From Methyloligella sp. GL2 (GTDB lineage Bacteria > Pseudomonadota > Alphaproteobacteria > Rhizobiales > Methyloligellaceae): 64,000 nucleotides of DNA. Position 1 is the first letter of the stretch; each line of letters starts with the position of its first letter. Where the stretch lies: positions 1,315,501-1,379,500 of the forward strand of contig NZ_CP054476.1 of assembly GCF_013341275.1 (NCBI RefSeq). The letters are read 5' to 3'. The notes under the pieces were generated by a model. It was given only the letters and a program-made list of their open reading frames with translations. It was not told the origin of the DNA and did not search any database. Below, piece after piece: positions 1 through 10,625 of the stretch. The position numbers and the translations under genes were made by a program.

Positions 1-786
1 GACCATGTTGACCGAATCGGCAGTGACGACGAGAGCGTCGGCCGCGGCGAGAAAGGCGAAATACGGATTCTCGCCGGCGCCGTCCCAGATCATGCCGGGG
101 AGGTCTTTCAGCTTTTCCTTCAGCACGGCGAAGCTCTCCTTCGAGGTGCGGCGCGAGGGGGTGACCAGGAGCGAGCCGCCCGTCTCGCCGATCATCTGCC
201 GGAGCCGATCGCCCATCAGAGCGGCGTCCTCGGGGGTGAAATCGAAAGCCCGGCTCTTGCCGCCCAGCAGCACGGAAATGCGCGGATGGGGCAGGGGATC
301 GATGAGGGGCGCGAAATGCGCGGCGCCTTCGTCGAGGCGATCTTGCGTTACCGAATGGACCGCGCCGAAGGTCTGGACGACGTTTGGCCCCTCCAGTCCG
401 TCATGTACCGGCGCGGCGACGAGATCGAACAGCTTGGCCGGGATTTTCGGATCCTGAATATGCAGGGCGAAGGTGGCGCCGCCCGATGCCCGCTTGATGG
501 CCAGGGCGATGGGTGCACTGCGCCGGCCGATGGAAATGACGAGGCGGGGCCAGGGCGCTTTCAGCGGCGTCTCGGCGCGGGTCGAGGCAAGCAGCCAGCG
601 GGGCGGCACGGCGACTTGCGCCGGGACGGGCAGCAGGTCGACCAGCCCGCCGACCTTCACCTTGCGCAAGGCGTAAGGCAGGCCGACAGCGCGGGCGACG
701 GCGAGGCCTTGCTGCTCCATGCCGATGGCGCCGTCGGTGAGGATCCAGGTGCCGGCCTCTTCGGGGGCGCTACTCTCTCTCGCCAT
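1..786 (-). CDS. Mitochondrial fission ELM1-like protein (DUF1022), C-terminus off window
   Basis: The reverse strand reads open from an ATG at 786 to the left edge, giving 262 codons without a stop, so the gene is incomplete at its C-terminus. The N-terminus (TWILTDGAIGMEQQGLAVA) and later motifs (LVISIGRRSAP, HIQDPKIP, VLLGGKSRAF, LVTPSRRTS, ADALVVTADSVNM) match the bacterial ELM1/DUF1022 family. This family has a glycosyltransferase-B-like fold and no firmly established bacterial function. It is transcribed divergently from the Lrp-type regulator at 976, with about 190 bases of shared upstream DNA. The family call is good; the biochemical role is unknown. Confidence 0.82.
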   Translation of the reverse strand, partial: MARESSAPEEAGTWILTDGAIGMEQQGLAVARAVGLPYALRKVKVGGLVDLLPVPAQVAVPPRWLLASTRAETPLKAPWPRLVISIGRRSAPIALAIKRASGGATFALHIQDPKIPAKLFDLVAAPVHDGLEGPNVVQTFGAVHSVTQDRLDEGAAHFAPLIDPLPHPRISVLLGGKSRAFDFTPEDAALMGDRLRQMIGETGGSLLVTPSRRTSKESFAVLKEKLKDLPGMIWDGAGENPYFAFLAAADALVVTADSVNMV

Positions 787-975
787 GGGGCCGCCTCCAG
801 GCTCCGACCTGAAATTTATGGAATGCTGCATCGCCCGCGTCTTTTCGTTTATTATCGCTTTAAGAAAGGATATTACTCTTTGCTGGCTGCCGGGCGCGAT
901 GCGGTTTCATGCTGCGGTCTCTTGCCCGGCTTCTAGCCTTTTGCCCGGCCTATTTCCAGGGAGTTTGCGCCAGAT

Positions 976-1467
976 ATGCGATCTGCCCGCCTCGACGCGG
1001 TCGATTGGGAAATCCTGACGGCTTTGCAGAGCCATGGAAGGATGACCAATATCGATCTTGCCAAGCGCGTCGGCATCTCCGCGCCGCCTTGCCTGCGCCG
1101 GGTGCGGGCGCTGGAGGAGGCCGGCATCATCAAGCGCTATATGGCGGTGCTGGATGCGGGCAAGCTCGGCTTCGAGGTGACGGCCTTCGCCATGGTGAAG
1201 CTGCACAGCCAGGCGGAGCGGGATTTGGTGGCGTTCGAGACCATGGCCGGCGACTGGCCGGTGGTGCGGGAATGCTCGATGCTCTCCGGCGAGATCGATT
1301 TTCTGCTGCGCTGCGTGGCGCCGGATCTTTCCAGCTTCCAGCATTTCGTGATCCACGATCTGACCGCGGCGCCGAACGTGGCGAGCGTGAAGACCTCGCT
1401 GGTGATCCGCTCGGCGGAGGAGGCGACCGGTCTGCCGCTGGAGCTGATGGCCGAGGCGGCCGACTAG
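976..1467 (+). CDS. Lrp/AsnC family transcriptional regulator
   Basis: This 163-residue protein is the usual Lrp length. The N-terminal winged helix-turn-helix (about residues 8-60: DWEILTALQSHGRM, then DLAKRVGISAPPCLRRVRALEEAGII) is followed by a RAM/AsnC ligand-binding domain (about 65-150) of the effector-sensing, octamer-forming type. The SPPCLRR-like recognition helix is typical of the LysM/BkdR-like branch. The ATG at 976 is the first start in frame and gives a complete HTH. It is divergent from the ELM1-like gene and convergent with the Tat-exported protein gene ending at 1500. The effector and regulon cannot be read from the sequence. Confidence 0.92.
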   Translation: MRSARLDAVDWEILTALQSHGRMTNIDLAKRVGISAPPCLRRVRALEEAGIIKRYMAVLDAGKLGFEVTAFAMVKLHSQAERDLVAFETMAGDWPVVRECSMLSGEIDFLLRCVAPDLSSFQHFVIHDLTAAPNVASVKTSLVIRSAEEATGLPLELMAEAAD

Positions 1468-1499
1468 GCGCGCTTACCCAGCCGCGCTAAATCCCGGCC

Positions 1500-2831
1500 C
1501 TAAATCCCGACATTGGAATAGATCGCCAGATTGCGGAACGCCTCCGCGCCGGAGCTGGCAAGATCGGGGCCGATGGGCTTCGGCCCGTTCATGGCACGGA
1601 TGGCGCCGTTCTTGGCGCCGGAGATCATATTGTCAGTGATCAGGGCATAGCCCGCTTCGCCATCGACGGAGACGGCGATGCCGATATGGGAGTCACGGAC
1701 CAGGTTTCCGGTGGCGGTGATGTCGCGCAGATATTTGTACCAGCCGATGGAGATGCCGAAGCCGGCGACCTTCTCCACCACATTGCCGGTGACGGCGCAG
1801 TCGGCCTCCACGGCGATGCCGATGCCTTTGGAGTCGCCGTCCTTGCGGAAGAAGATGTTGCGCACCAGGTTGCCCTGAACCACGGCGAGGTGACCGCCAT
1901 CGTTGAAGTTGGTTACCGAGATGCCGATGGCGGCGGTGTCGATGACGTTGTTGGCAACGACGGCGCCGTCGAAGGAGAACTCCACGAAGATCGCGGTCTC
2001 GCCGAGGCGGGAGCAGTTATTGCCGGTGATCTGGCAGTTGCGCCCGGTATTGTCGCGGATGGCGGAAAAGGCACAATCGGAGATGCGATTGTTGGCAACG
2101 ATCACAGCGCCAGCGCGGAAGATATTGATACCGTTGCCGTTCTGACCGCTGCCACCGCTCTTGGCCTTTATGCGCTCGATACGGTTGCCGGTCACCAGCG
2201 TGCCGTCCTCGCCGGTTTGCGAGCGCCAGACCTGGATGCCGTTATCGCCGCAATCGCGCACGTGATTGGAGGCGATCTCCAGCCCCTTGGCGTCGTTGCT
2301 GAACAGGCCCGCCTTGGCGATCTCGCCGATCTCGCAATTGGCGATGCGGCCGGAGACGCCGCGGAGCACGACGCCATTCTCCGACGAATTCAGCACGCGG
2401 CAATCGGAGATATCGAGGCGGACGGCATTCATCGCTGAGAGCAGGGCGCCGTTCTCGCCGAGGGGCTTGGCGTCGCCGTCGAGAGTGAGGCCGGAAAGGG
2501 TGATGCTGTCGGTGCCTTCGGCGCGGAGTAACGCGTCTCCGGTCGCGAGGCGAAGGATGGTGCGGCCGGGCACGCCGCGCATGGTGAGGCCCGAGCGCAG
2601 CGTGAGCGGGCCGGTGCCGAAGATGCCGGGCGGGAGCGTCAGCGCTTCGCCGCTCTTGGCCGCGCGGTCGATGGCGTCCTGCAGGCTGGCGGTCTGGTCG
2701 ACGGTGCCGCCGGCAGGGGTGAGCTCCAACACCGAGTTCGCCTCTTGCGCATCCGCCCGGCCGACGCCGGCGGCAAGGGCGAGCCCAGCACCAAGGCTTC
2801 CGAGCATGAGATCGCGGCGGCGCATGGTCAT
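1500..2831 (-). CDS. TIGR03808 family Tat-translocated repetitive protein
   Basis: The start is the ATG at 2831, giving MTMRRRDLMLGSLGAGLALA, a twin-arginine signal (RRRDLM then a hydrophobic stretch and an ADA cleavage site near residue 28). An upstream in-frame start at 2921 would bury the signal and is not favoured. The mature part is a right-handed parallel beta-helix: repeated N-x-I/V and GNRI, NNRIS, GNLVRN, GNVVEK rungs from about residue 85 to 420. The family is found in Rhizobiales; the fold suggests carbohydrate or polysaccharide contact in the periplasm, but no activity is established. It is followed on the same strand, upstream, by the pyroglutamyl peptidase gene. Confidence 0.9.
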   Translation of the reverse strand: MTMRRRDLMLGSLGAGLALAAGVGRADAQEANSVLELTPAGGTVDQTASLQDAIDRAAKSGEALTLPPGIFGTGPLTLRSGLTMRGVPGRTILRLATGDALLRAEGTDSITLSGLTLDGDAKPLGENGALLSAMNAVRLDISDCRVLNSSENGVVLRGVSGRIANCEIGEIAKAGLFSNDAKGLEIASNHVRDCGDNGIQVWRSQTGEDGTLVTGNRIERIKAKSGGSGQNGNGINIFRAGAVIVANNRISDCAFSAIRDNTGRNCQITGNNCSRLGETAIFVEFSFDGAVVANNVIDTAAIGISVTNFNDGGHLAVVQGNLVRNIFFRKDGDSKGIGIAVEADCAVTGNVVEKVAGFGISIGWYKYLRDITATGNLVRDSHIGIAVSVDGEAGYALITDNMISGAKNGAIRAMNGPKPIGPDLASSGAEAFRNLAIYSNVGI

Positions 2832-2880
2832 CGCTAGTCTCCAATCCTTCGGCGTTGGTCTTTCGGCCGGCCTTGCCAGC

Positions 2881-3519
2881 CTAGGCGGCAGCCTCGCAGG
2901 CCGTGGTCCGCTCCAGAACATGCGTCACGAGCGTCTCGGCGCCAGCGAGAATCCTGTCGTCGTCAAGATACCCGCCTTGGGAGCGGGCGGGCGGAATATG
3001 CACGAATAGGGATAACGCATTCGGTGTGCGGGCGGCCGCCCAATCGAGGGAGAGATAATAGAGATAGTTGCAGAGATAGCGCCCGGCGCTGAGGGAGGGG
3101 AGGGCGTGGACGCCGCTTGCCCTGAGGTGCCTGGCCAGTGCCGCGGCGGGGAGGCCGGTATCGAGCCGGTGCGCGGCGCCGGGACGGATATCGGGGGCGC
3201 TCGGTCCGCGGCCCGCGGCATCGGCTGATGATGCGGTGGCATTATAGGCGGAGCGCTCGATGCGGATGGCGCTGGCGCCGCGGCAGAGACCAAAATGGAT
3301 GGCGATGTCCGGCCGGGTGCGCTCGAGCAAGGCAGGGGCCTCGCGGGCGACATGGTTCCACTCGGTGGCGAGGAGCGATTGGGTGAGATCGAGGCCCGGG
3401 CGGTGTTCGAGGCGCGCGGCAAGCTCGGCGACGAGGCGCGTGGTCGGGTTCTCCGGCACGCCGGGAAACGGGCCGAAGCCGGTGAGCAGAAGCTGCGTGT
3501 TTTGCGGAGCCGATTGCAT
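2881..3519 (-). CDS. pcp: Pyroglutamyl-peptidase I (peptidase C15)
   Basis: The protein removes N-terminal pyroglutamate from peptides in the cytoplasm. Counting from the ATG at 3519 (212 residues), the hallmark N-terminal LLTGFGPFPG loop is at 11-20, the catalytic Glu is E89 in IRIERSAYN, the nucleophile is C150 in GRYLCNY and the histidine is H174 in LFVHIP, so all three catalytic residues of family C15 are present. The open frame extends to 3615, but the extra 32 residues are Ser/Arg-rich, overlap a palindromic repeat and precede the conserved start, so 3519 is chosen. Length fits the family (about 215). Confidence 0.9.
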   Translation of the reverse strand: MQSAPQNTQLLLTGFGPFPGVPENPTTRLVAELAARLEHRPGLDLTQSLLATEWNHVAREAPALLERTRPDIAIHFGLCRGASAIRIERSAYNATASSADAAGRGPSAPDIRPGAAHRLDTGLPAAALARHLRASGVHALPSLSAGRYLCNYLYYLSLDWAAARTPNALSLFVHIPPARSQGGYLDDDRILAGAETLVTHVLERTTACEAAA

Positions 3520-3610
3520 GGCGGGAGTTTCGCGGAAGCTTCGCTGCGAGGGAAGTGAAATTCGGGAGAACGTTTTCGAGGGATAAACGTCGCGGGGCGT
3601 CTTTTGCTCC

Positions 3611-3687
3611 GTCATTCCGGCTCTAGCCGGAATCCAGCTTCGGTGCAGGGAGTTCGTGGTTGGATACCGGCTTTCGCCGGTATGACG
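3611..3687. repeat. Pair of extragenic palindromes
   Basis: Two short hairpins in inverted orientation: arms CATTCCGG/CCGGAATCC near 3612-3635 and GGATACCGG/CCGGTATGAC near 3662-3687. The same unit (TACCGGCGAAAGCCGGTA) recurs at about 39632-39657. It lies between pcp and meaB. Confidence 0.7.
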
Positions 3688-3740
3688 CCGTGCCGTGTTG
3701 CGGATGCGTGCCGTCTAGTTTTGGGTGGCGGCAGTTTCGC

Positions 3741-4754
3741 CTAGCCTTCGCTTTGCCCAATCTTGGCGAGGCGGCCGAGCTCGGCGGCGGCAGAGACGGC
3801 GCTGATCTCGCCATCGCGCACCTTGTCCTCCATCTCGGCCCAGTGGCGGGCGGCTTTGCGGCCGCCTTTGAAAGCCGCAAGCAGGCGCTGCTCGAACAGC
3901 TCGCGCATCCAGACCACGGCCTGATCGCCACGGCGAGCGGCAAGCGCACCGGATTGCTTCAGCTTCTCCTGACGCTCCTTGATCTTCTCAAGCAGCGTAT
4001 CGAGCCCTTTGTTCTGCATCGCCGAGACGGTGAGCACGGAGGGCTCCCAGCCGGGATTGCCGGCGGCCAGAATATGCAGTCCGGCGCGGTATTCGGAAGC
4101 GGCGCGCTCGGCCCGGTCGACATTGTCGCCATCGGCCTTGTTGACCGCGATGATGTCGGCGAGCTCCAGAAGCCCGCGCTTGATGCCCTGCAGCTCATCG
4201 CCCGCGCCGGGAATGGCGACGACGACGAAAACATCGACCATCTTGGAGACGGTGGTTTCCGACTGGCCGACGCCGACGGTTTCTACAAGCACGGCGTCGA
4301 AGCCGGCGGCCTCGACCAGGGCGATGGTCTCGCGGGTGGTCTTGGTGACGCCGCCGAGGCTGTCGCCGGCGGGGGAGGGGCGGATATAGGCGTCCGTTTC
4401 GGAGGCGAGGCGGCCCATACGGGTCTTGTCGCCGAGGATGGAGCCGCCGGAGCGCGAGGAGGTCGGGTCGACGGCGAGCACGGCGACCTTGTAGCCGGCT
4501 TCGATCAGGTTGAGGCCGAACTGGTCGATCAGGGTGGACTTGCCGGCGCCGGGGACGCCGGAGATGCCGATGCGGAGCGCCTTGCCGGTCTTGGGCAGGA
4601 TCGCCTCGAGCAGATCCTGGGCGCGGAGCTGATCCTCCGGCTTCACGCTCTCGATCAAAGTGATGGCGCGGGCGAGCGCGATGCGGTCGCCGCTGATCAG
4701 CTTGGCGGCGAGATCCTCGACCGAGGGCGCTTTGGGTTTGGTCGTGGCAGTCAA
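3741..4754 (-). CDS. meaB: Methylmalonyl-CoA mutase-associated GTPase MeaB
   Basis: This 337-residue G3E GTPase protects the cobalamin-dependent methylmalonyl-CoA mutase from inactivation and gates cofactor loading. The P-loop is GVPGAGKST at 66-74, followed by the switch segment with DPTSSRSGGSILGDKTRM, VETVGVGQSE, and NKAD as the base-recognition motif. It is the last gene of a three-gene operon transcribed leftwards, 10 bases after mutB, so the chaperone is co-expressed with its client enzyme. ATG at 4754. Full length for the family. Confidence 0.96.
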   Translation of the reverse strand: MTATTKPKAPSVEDLAAKLISGDRIALARAITLIESVKPEDQLRAQDLLEAILPKTGKALRIGISGVPGAGKSTLIDQFGLNLIEAGYKVAVLAVDPTSSRSGGSILGDKTRMGRLASETDAYIRPSPAGDSLGGVTKTTRETIALVEAAGFDAVLVETVGVGQSETTVSKMVDVFVVVAIPGAGDELQGIKRGLLELADIIAVNKADGDNVDRAERAASEYRAGLHILAAGNPGWEPSVLTVSAMQNKGLDTLLEKIKERQEKLKQSGALAARRGDQAVVWMRELFEQRLLAAFKGGRKAARHWAEMEDKVRDGEISAVSAAAELGRLAKIGQSEG

Positions 4755-4764
4755 CGCGGCCCCG

Positions 4765-6924
4765 CTACTCGGCGGCCTGTTTCGGCTCGGCCTCGTCGCC
4801 GTTCAGCTTGCCGATCAGGTCGATGGCGGCATCGGCGATGGAGGTGCCGGGACCGAAGATCGCCTTGGCGCCGGCCTCGTAAAGCTCCGGATAATCCTGG
4901 GGCGGGATGACGCCGCCGACGACGATCATGATGTCGTCGCGACCGATCTCCTCCAGCGCCTGGCGCAAGGCCGGCACCAGGGTGAGATGGCCGGCGGTCA
5001 TGGAGGAGACGCCGACGATATGGACGTCGTTCTCCGCCGCCTGGCGGGCGGCTTCTTCCGGGGTCTGGAATAGCGGGCCGATATCGACGTCGAAGCCGAG
5101 ATCGGCAAAGGCGGATGCGATCACCTTCTGGCCGCGGTCGTGGCCGTCCTGCCCCATCTTGGCGACGAGGATACGCGGCCGGCGGCCATGCTCGGCCTCG
5201 AACTCTTCCATCATGTCCTGCAGCTTGCTGACACTGCCGCCCATGGCGCCAACCTCCGCCTTGTAGACGCCGGTGACCGCGGTGATCTCCGCACGGTGGC
5301 GTCCGTAAACCTTCTCCAGAGCGTAGGAAATCTCGCCGACCGTCGCCATGGCGCGGGCCGCCTCGACGGCGCCCTGAAGCAGATTGCCTTTGCCAGTTTC
5401 GGCGTATTCGGTCAGCGCGTCGAGAGCCTCAGTGACCTTCTCCTCGTCGCGCTCTTCGCGAAGTCGCCGCAGCTTCTCCAGCTGCTGCTCGCGCACCGAG
5501 CGATTGTCGATCTTGAGGAGGCGGATATCCTCCTCGCGGGCCGGCTTATATTTGTTCACGCCGACGATGGTCTGCTTGCGGGAATCGATGCGGCCCTGTG
5601 TTGCCGTGGCGGCCTGCTCGATATTGCGCTTCGGCACGCCGGCCTCGATGGCCTTGGCCATGCCGCCGAACTCCTCGATCTCCTGGATATGACCCCAGGC
5701 CTTCTTAGCGAGGTCGTAGGTGAGACGCTCGATATAGGCGCTGCCGCCCCAGGGGTCGATCTCCCGGGTGGTGCCGGATTCGGTCTGCAGCATCAGCTGC
5801 GTGTTGCGGGCGATGCGGGCGGAGAAATCCGTCGGCAGGGCCAGCGCCTCGTCGAGGCCGTTGGTGTGCAGCGACTGGGTATGGCCTTGGGTGGCGGCCA
5901 TGGCCTCGATGCAGGTGCGGATGACGTTGTTATAGACGTCTTGCGCGGCAAGGCTCCAGCCGGAGGTCTGGCTGTGGGTGCGTAGCGCCAGGGATTTCGG
6001 GTTCTTCGGGTTGAACTGCTTCATCAGCTTGGCCCAGAGCAGGCGCGCGGCCCGCATCTTGGCGATCTCCATGAAGTAGTTCATGCCGATGGCCCAGAAG
6101 AAGGAAAGCCGCGGGGCGAAGGCGTCGACATCGAGGCCGGCCTCGATGCCGGTGCGGACATATTCGATGCCGTCGGCGAGGGTGTAGCCGAGCTCCAGAT
6201 CCGCCGTCGCACCGGCCTCCTGCATGTGATAGCCGGAGATCGAGATGGAGTTGAACTTCGGCATGTGCTGGCTGGTGAAGGCGAAGATGTCAGCCACGAT
6301 GCGCATGGAGGGGGTGGGCGGATAGATATAAGTGTTCCGCACCATGAACTCTTTCAGAATGTCGTTCTGAATGGTGCCGGAGAGCTTCTCATGCGGTACG
6401 CCCTGCTCTTCGCCGGCGACGATGAAGAGGGCAAGCACCGGCAGCACGGCGCCGTTCATGGTCATTGAGACGGAGACCTGATCGAGCGGGATGTGATCGA
6501 ACAGCACGCGCATGTCGTAGATGGAATCGATGGCAACACCGGCCATGCCGACATCGCCGGGCACGCGCGGGTGATCGGAATCGTAGCCGCGATGGGTGGC
6601 GAGATCGAAGGCCACCGAGACGCCCTGCTGGCCGCCGGCCAGATTGCGCCGGTAGAAGGCGTTGGATTCTTCGGCCGTGGAGTAGCCGGCATATTGCCGG
6701 ACGGTCCAGGGGCGCTGCACATACATGGTCGGGTAGGGACCGCGCAAATACGGCGCGATGCCGGGATAGGTGTGCAGGAAGTCGAGACCGTCGAGATCGG
6801 AATCGCCATAGACGGGCTTGACCGGAATGCCTTCCGGGGTCTGCCAGGGCTCGCCGGCGCCGGGCGCGGGGGCGGTCTTCGCCTCGGCGAATTCGATCTC
6901 GGTAAAGGACGGAATACGGCTCAT
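4765..6924 (-). CDS. mutB: Methylmalonyl-CoA mutase, large (catalytic) subunit
   Basis: Catalyses the adenosylcobalamin-dependent isomerisation of (R)-methylmalonyl-CoA to succinyl-CoA in propionate and odd-chain/branched amino-acid metabolism. An N-terminal TIM barrel (about residues 40-550, with [11 protein letters not shown] and the [12 protein letters not shown] substrate segment) is followed by the B12 domain carrying the DxHxxG cobalt-ligand motif ([10 protein letters not shown], around residue 595). The ATG at 6924 (MSRIPSF) is preferred; a TTG at 6933 in the same frame overlaps the mutA stop. The 5-base spacing to mutA indicates translational coupling of the two subunits. Confidence 0.96.
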   Translation of the reverse strand: MSRIPSFTEIEFAEAKTAPAPGAGEPWQTPEGIPVKPVYGDSDLDGLDFLHTYPGIAPYLRGPYPTMYVQRPWTVRQYAGYSTAEESNAFYRRNLAGGQQGVSVAFDLATHRGYDSDHPRVPGDVGMAGVAIDSIYDMRVLFDHIPLDQVSVSMTMNGAVLPVLALFIVAGEEQGVPHEKLSGTIQNDILKEFMVRNTYIYPPTPSMRIVADIFAFTSQHMPKFNSISISGYHMQEAGATADLELGYTLADGIEYVRTGIEAGLDVDAFAPRLSFFWAIGMNYFMEIAKMRAARLLWAKLMKQFNPKNPKSLALRTHSQTSGWSLAAQDVYNNVIRTCIEAMAATQGHTQSLHTNGLDEALALPTDFSARIARNTQLMLQTESGTTREIDPWGGSAYIERLTYDLAKKAWGHIQEIEEFGGMAKAIEAGVPKRNIEQAATATQGRIDSRKQTIVGVNKYKPAREEDIRLLKIDNRSVREQQLEKLRRLREERDEEKVTEALDALTEYAETGKGNLLQGAVEAARAMATVGEISYALEKVYGRHRAEITAVTGVYKAEVGAMGGSVSKLQDMMEEFEAEHGRRPRILVAKMGQDGHDRGQKVIASAFADLGFDVDIGPLFQTPEEAARQAAENDVHIVGVSSMTAGHLTLVPALRQALEEIGRDDIMIVVGGVIPPQDYPELYEAGAKAIFGPGTSIADAAIDLIGKLNGDEAEPKQAAE

Positions 6925-6929
6925 CTCAA

Positions 6930-8816
6930 TCAACTCTCGCCCATGATGTTAGCTTGCGCCTCTTGCAGCAATGCCAGGGTATCACAGCCCTGGAAAATAA
7001 ACGCATCGACACCGGCTTGCTCCAGCGCCTCGCGGCCCTCTTTCGGCTTGCCCGCAAGGTAGATCTGCTTGGCGCCGGCGGCTTTCAGCGCCTTGGCGGC
7101 GGCTTCGGCCTCATCGGCGTAGACCTTGTCGGAGGAGCAGAGGCAGACCAGCGCCTCGCCGGACTTCTTATAGTCGGCGATCACCCGTTCCACATCGAAG
7201 GTGATCGGCTCGCCGGAGGCGGTGGTGGCCGGGGTCTCCGGCAGGATCGGCGCGATGCCGCCGGCAGAGAAGAAGGACCGGGCGAAGGTCACCCGCGCGG
7301 TGAAGTCCGCCGGGCGGCCGAGCGTGGCGAGGAAGATCGCCGGGCGCTTACCGGTCTTGGCGAAGGCAGCATCGGAGGCATCGCGCAAGGCTTCGAAGGG
7401 TTCGGCAAAGCGATAGGGGCGGAGCGGCATGACGTCGGTATTCGCCGGGGCTTCGAGCTTGCGCGGCGGATCGATCTCGATGGACTCCTCGTCGAGATCG
7501 GGGAAGTCGCTGGTGCCGATGATCGCCTCCTTGCGGCGGGCGATGTCCTTGTCGTGGGCGGCGCGGGTCTCGGCGACCTTGTCCTGGATCAGACCGGCGC
7601 TCAGGGCCTCGGCGACGCCGCCGGCCTTCTCGATCTCCTGGAAGATGCCCCAAGCGGAGCGGCAAAGGTCGTGGGTGATGGCTTCCAGCGCGCCGGAGCC
7701 GGTGGCCGGATCGGTGACCTGATGCAGGTTGGATTCCTCGATCAGGATCAGCTGGGTGTTGCGGGCGACGCGGCGGGCGTGATCGCGCGGGATGCCGAGA
7801 GCGGCGGTATAGGGCAGCACCGTGATCGCATTGGCGCCGCCAAGCGAAGCGGCAGCGCAGGCGATGGTGGTGCGCACCATGTTTCCGTAAGCATCGCGCT
7901 TGGTCATCATGCGCCAGGCGGTCTCGGCGGTGACGAAGGCGGGTTTCGGCGCAAGGCCGCAAGCCTCTTCGACCCGGGCCCAAAGCTCGCGGAGTGCGCG
8001 GAACTTGGCCAGGGTCAGAAACTGGTTCTGATCGGCGGCGAGGCGAAAATAGATGGCATCGCGCGCCGCTTCCAAAGACATGCCGGCCGCTTCCAGCGCG
8101 CGCATATAGGCGACGGCGGATGCGATGACGAAGCCGAGCTCTTGCGCCTCCGAGCCGCCGGCAGCATGGATCGGACGGCCATCGGCGGCAAGGAACGGCC
8201 CCTTGAAGCCGCGGGCAATGAGATCCTCGATATGGGCGGCAAGCTCGGATGAGAGCGGATCCCAGGGCTTCGGCAGCGTGCCGTTCTGGGCAAGATAGGA
8301 AAGCGGGTTGAAGCCAAAGCGCAAAGTAACGTCTGCCGGCTTGGCGTCGGAGGCCTCGATCAGCGCGGCGACGGTGTCGGCCGCCTCGCGGGTGGCGGGG
8401 CTGAAATCGAGGTCGATCTCGATGCCCTGGTCGAACAGCACGGTCTTCAGCGTCTCGGCGATGGCGGCCTTGTCGGAGGAGAGCGCGTAGCCGTAATCCC
8501 CGACGGCACCTTCGAAGACGAGCTGCAGGCCGGGCCCGCCATTCATCAGATCGTCGAGGGCCTGGGTGTTGGCGGTGGCCGGGTCGGCAATGTCGATGCG
8601 CTGCACAACCGTCCAGGGCGCGCGGGGCGCGCGGCCGGGAATCGCAGCTTGGCCGCGATCGGGCGCATAAAGCGGCTCGATGGTGTTGCCGTCATAGGTC
8701 TTGGTCTCGAGCACCGAGAAAGGCGCGCCTTTCAGGGCTTTTTCGACCAGAGCGAGCCATTCGGCTTCGGTAGCATCGGGGAAGTCACGCGCAAGCGTTA
8801 GTTCGGCCATTGTCAT
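6930..8816 (-). CDS. mutA: Methylmalonyl-CoA mutase, small subunit
   Basis: About 628 residues, related to the large subunit (barrel segment with [30 protein letters not shown]) but with a degenerate C-terminal cobalamin domain that lacks the DxHxxG ligand motif. That is normal for the non-catalytic partner of heterodimeric mutases. First gene of the mutA-mutB-meaB operon. Possible starts are TTG 8819, ATG 8816 and ATG 8810; none has a good Shine-Dalgarno sequence close by (an AGGAGG lies about 25 bases upstream), so the exact start is uncertain. No cobalamin riboswitch is evident upstream. Confidence 0.94.
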   Translation of the reverse strand: MTMAELTLARDFPDATEAEWLALVEKALKGAPFSVLETKTYDGNTIEPLYAPDRGQAAIPGRAPRAPWTVVQRIDIADPATANTQALDDLMNGGPGLQLVFEGAVGDYGYALSSDKAAIAETLKTVLFDQGIEIDLDFSPATREAADTVAALIEASDAKPADVTLRFGFNPLSYLAQNGTLPKPWDPLSSELAAHIEDLIARGFKGPFLAADGRPIHAAGGSEAQELGFVIASAVAYMRALEAAGMSLEAARDAIYFRLAADQNQFLTLAKFRALRELWARVEEACGLAPKPAFVTAETAWRMMTKRDAYGNMVRTTIACAAASLGGANAITVLPYTAALGIPRDHARRVARNTQLILIEESNLHQVTDPATGSGALEAITHDLCRSAWGIFQEIEKAGGVAEALSAGLIQDKVAETRAAHDKDIARRKEAIIGTSDFPDLDEESIEIDPPRKLEAPANTDVMPLRPYRFAEPFEALRDASDAAFAKTGKRPAIFLATLGRPADFTARVTFARSFFSAGGIAPILPETPATTASGEPITFDVERVIADYKKSGEALVCLCSSDKVYADEAEAAAKALKAAGAKQIYLAGKPKEGREALEQAGVDAFIFQGCDTLALLQEAQANIMGES

Positions 8817-8987
8817 CAATCGGTTGTGGAACGTGTCGGCGTCCTCCTAGCATGAAGATTGCGCCACGAGAAAGCGCGACGAGGCCGCGCGGGCGCAAGA
8901 AAAGCACCATATCCTCGCGGCGATTGCTTGGCCTGGGTTCGCTGGCGCGGCTAATATCGCGCCGGAATTTGCAAGAGGGAGGCTTTC

Positions 8988-10595
8988 TTGGCCAAGAACA
9001 ACGCGGCGGACGCGGCAGCCGATCAGACCCTGCCGGAGGGGACGGTCTATATCGGCCAGAGCGTGAAGCCGGAATTCATCTATCTGAAGCTTGCCAACCG
9101 GCATGGGCTGGTCACCGGCGCGACGGGTACCGGTAAGACGGTGACGCTGCAGGATCTGGCGGAAGGGTTTTCCTCCGCCGGGGTGCCGGTGTTCTGCGCC
9201 GATGTGAAGGGCGACCTTTCGGGCATCGCCGCGGCCGGAACGCCGAAAAAGGGGTTCGAGGCGCGGGCCAAGGAGATCGGCTTCGACCTCGACTACCAAG
9301 CCTTCCCGACCATCTTCTGGGATTTGTTCGGCGAGCAAGGCGTGCCGATCCGGGCCACGGTTTCGGAGCTTGGGCCGCTGCTGCTCTCCCGGCTGATGGA
9401 TTTGAGTGAGGCGCAGGAGGGCGTGCTCAACATTGCCTTCCGCATCGCCGACGACGAGGGGCTTTTGCTTCTCGATTTGAAGGACTTGCGGGCGCTGCTG
9501 GAGAACCTTTCCAATCGCGGCAGCGAGATCAAGACCAGCTACGGCAATGTTTCGAAGGCCTCTATCGGCGCCATTCAGCGGTCCTTGCTGGTGCTGGAGA
9601 ACCAAGGCGCGGAGCATCTGTTCGGCGAGCCGGCGCTGGATATCGAGGATCTGATGCACGTCGCTGACGACGGGCGGGGTTATGTCAGCGTGCTGGCCGC
9701 CGACAAGCTGATGCAAAGCCCGCGGCTCTACGCGACCTTTCTCTTGTTCCTGATGTCGGAACTATTCGAGGAGCTGCCCGAGGTGGGCGATCCGGAGAAG
9801 CCGAAGCTGGTGTTCTTCTTCGACGAGGCGCATCTGCTGTTTGACGATGCGCCGAAGGCGCTGCTGGACAAGGTGGAGCAGGTGGTGCGGCTGATCCGCT
9901 CCAAGGGTGTCGGCGTCTATTTCGTGACGCAGAACCCGCTCGATGTGCCCGATACGGTTTCCAGCCAGCTCGGCAACCGGGTGCAGCATGCGCTCCGCGC
10001 CTACACGCCGCGGGAGCAGAAGGCGGTGAAAGCGGCGGCCTCGACCTTCCGGCCCAATCCGGATTTCGACACCGAAGAAGCGATCACCCAGCTCGGCGTC
10101 GGCGAGGCGCTGGTCTCCACGCTGGATCAGAAGGGCCAGCCGAGCATCGTGCAGCGCACCTTGGTGCGGCCGCCGGAGTCCCGCGCCGGGCCCTTGACGC
10201 CGGCGGAGCGGAAAGCGGTGATCGCCGAGAGCCCGGTGACGGCGAAATACGAAAAATCGGTGGATCGCGAGTCGGCTTACGAGGTTCTGGCCGAGCGGGC
10301 GGAGAAGCGCGCGCCGTCGGTGGAGGCGGCGAAGACCAACACCAAAGGTAAAGGCGCGGCCGAGCCGGAGCAGCCGAAGAAGGAAGAGGATGACGGGCCG
10401 GGCATGCTGGATTGGATCTTCGGCACCAATCGCGGCAGTAAGCGGCTGACCAGCTGGCAGAAGGTGACGCGGGATTTTGCGCGCGACACGGTGGAGCAGG
10501 CCGGCGGCATTATCGGCAAGTCGATCGGCGGTGCGTCGGGCGGCAAGGTCGGGCGTTCGCTGGCGCGCGGCATGATGGGCAATCTGCTGCGGTAA
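8988..10595 (+). CDS. HerA-like / DUF853 ATPase (YjgR type)
   Basis: 535-residue P-loop ATPase of the DUF853 group related to the HerA/FtsK helicases. Walker A is GATGTGKT at 44-51; the Walker B-like FFFDEAHLLF is near 278-287, followed by RSKGVGVYFVTQNP, the sensor segment typical of the family. The C-terminus holds a Lys/Glu-rich linker (about 435-475) and a Gly-rich tail (IGKSIGGASGGKVGRSLARGMMG). The TTG start at 8988 is supported by GAGGGAGG seven bases upstream. Role unknown; bacterial HerA relatives act on DNA ends or in defence, but this stand-alone type is a common housekeeping gene. Confidence 0.93.
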   Translation: MAKNNAADAAADQTLPEGTVYIGQSVKPEFIYLKLANRHGLVTGATGTGKTVTLQDLAEGFSSAGVPVFCADVKGDLSGIAAAGTPKKGFEARAKEIGFDLDYQAFPTIFWDLFGEQGVPIRATVSELGPLLLSRLMDLSEAQEGVLNIAFRIADDEGLLLLDLKDLRALLENLSNRGSEIKTSYGNVSKASIGAIQRSLLVLENQGAEHLFGEPALDIEDLMHVADDGRGYVSVLAADKLMQSPRLYATFLLFLMSELFEELPEVGDPEKPKLVFFFDEAHLLFDDAPKALLDKVEQVVRLIRSKGVGVYFVTQNPLDVPDTVSSQLGNRVQHALRAYTPREQKAVKAAASTFRPNPDFDTEEAITQLGVGEALVSTLDQKGQPSIVQRTLVRPPESRAGPLTPAERKAVIAESPVTAKYEKSVDRESAYEVLAERAEKRAPSVEAAKTNTKGKGAAEPEQPKKEEDDGPGMLDWIFGTNRGSKRLTSWQKVTRDFARDTVEQAGGIIGKSIGGASGGKVGRSLARGMMGNLLR

Positions 10596-10625
10596 GAGGC
10601 AGTTACTGGGAGCATCGGCGTGCTT

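Noticed and set aside
8820..8987. Cobalamin riboswitch upstream of the methylmalonyl-CoA mutase operon
   Set aside because: The short region before mutA shows no B12-box-like sequence or suitable fold by inspection.
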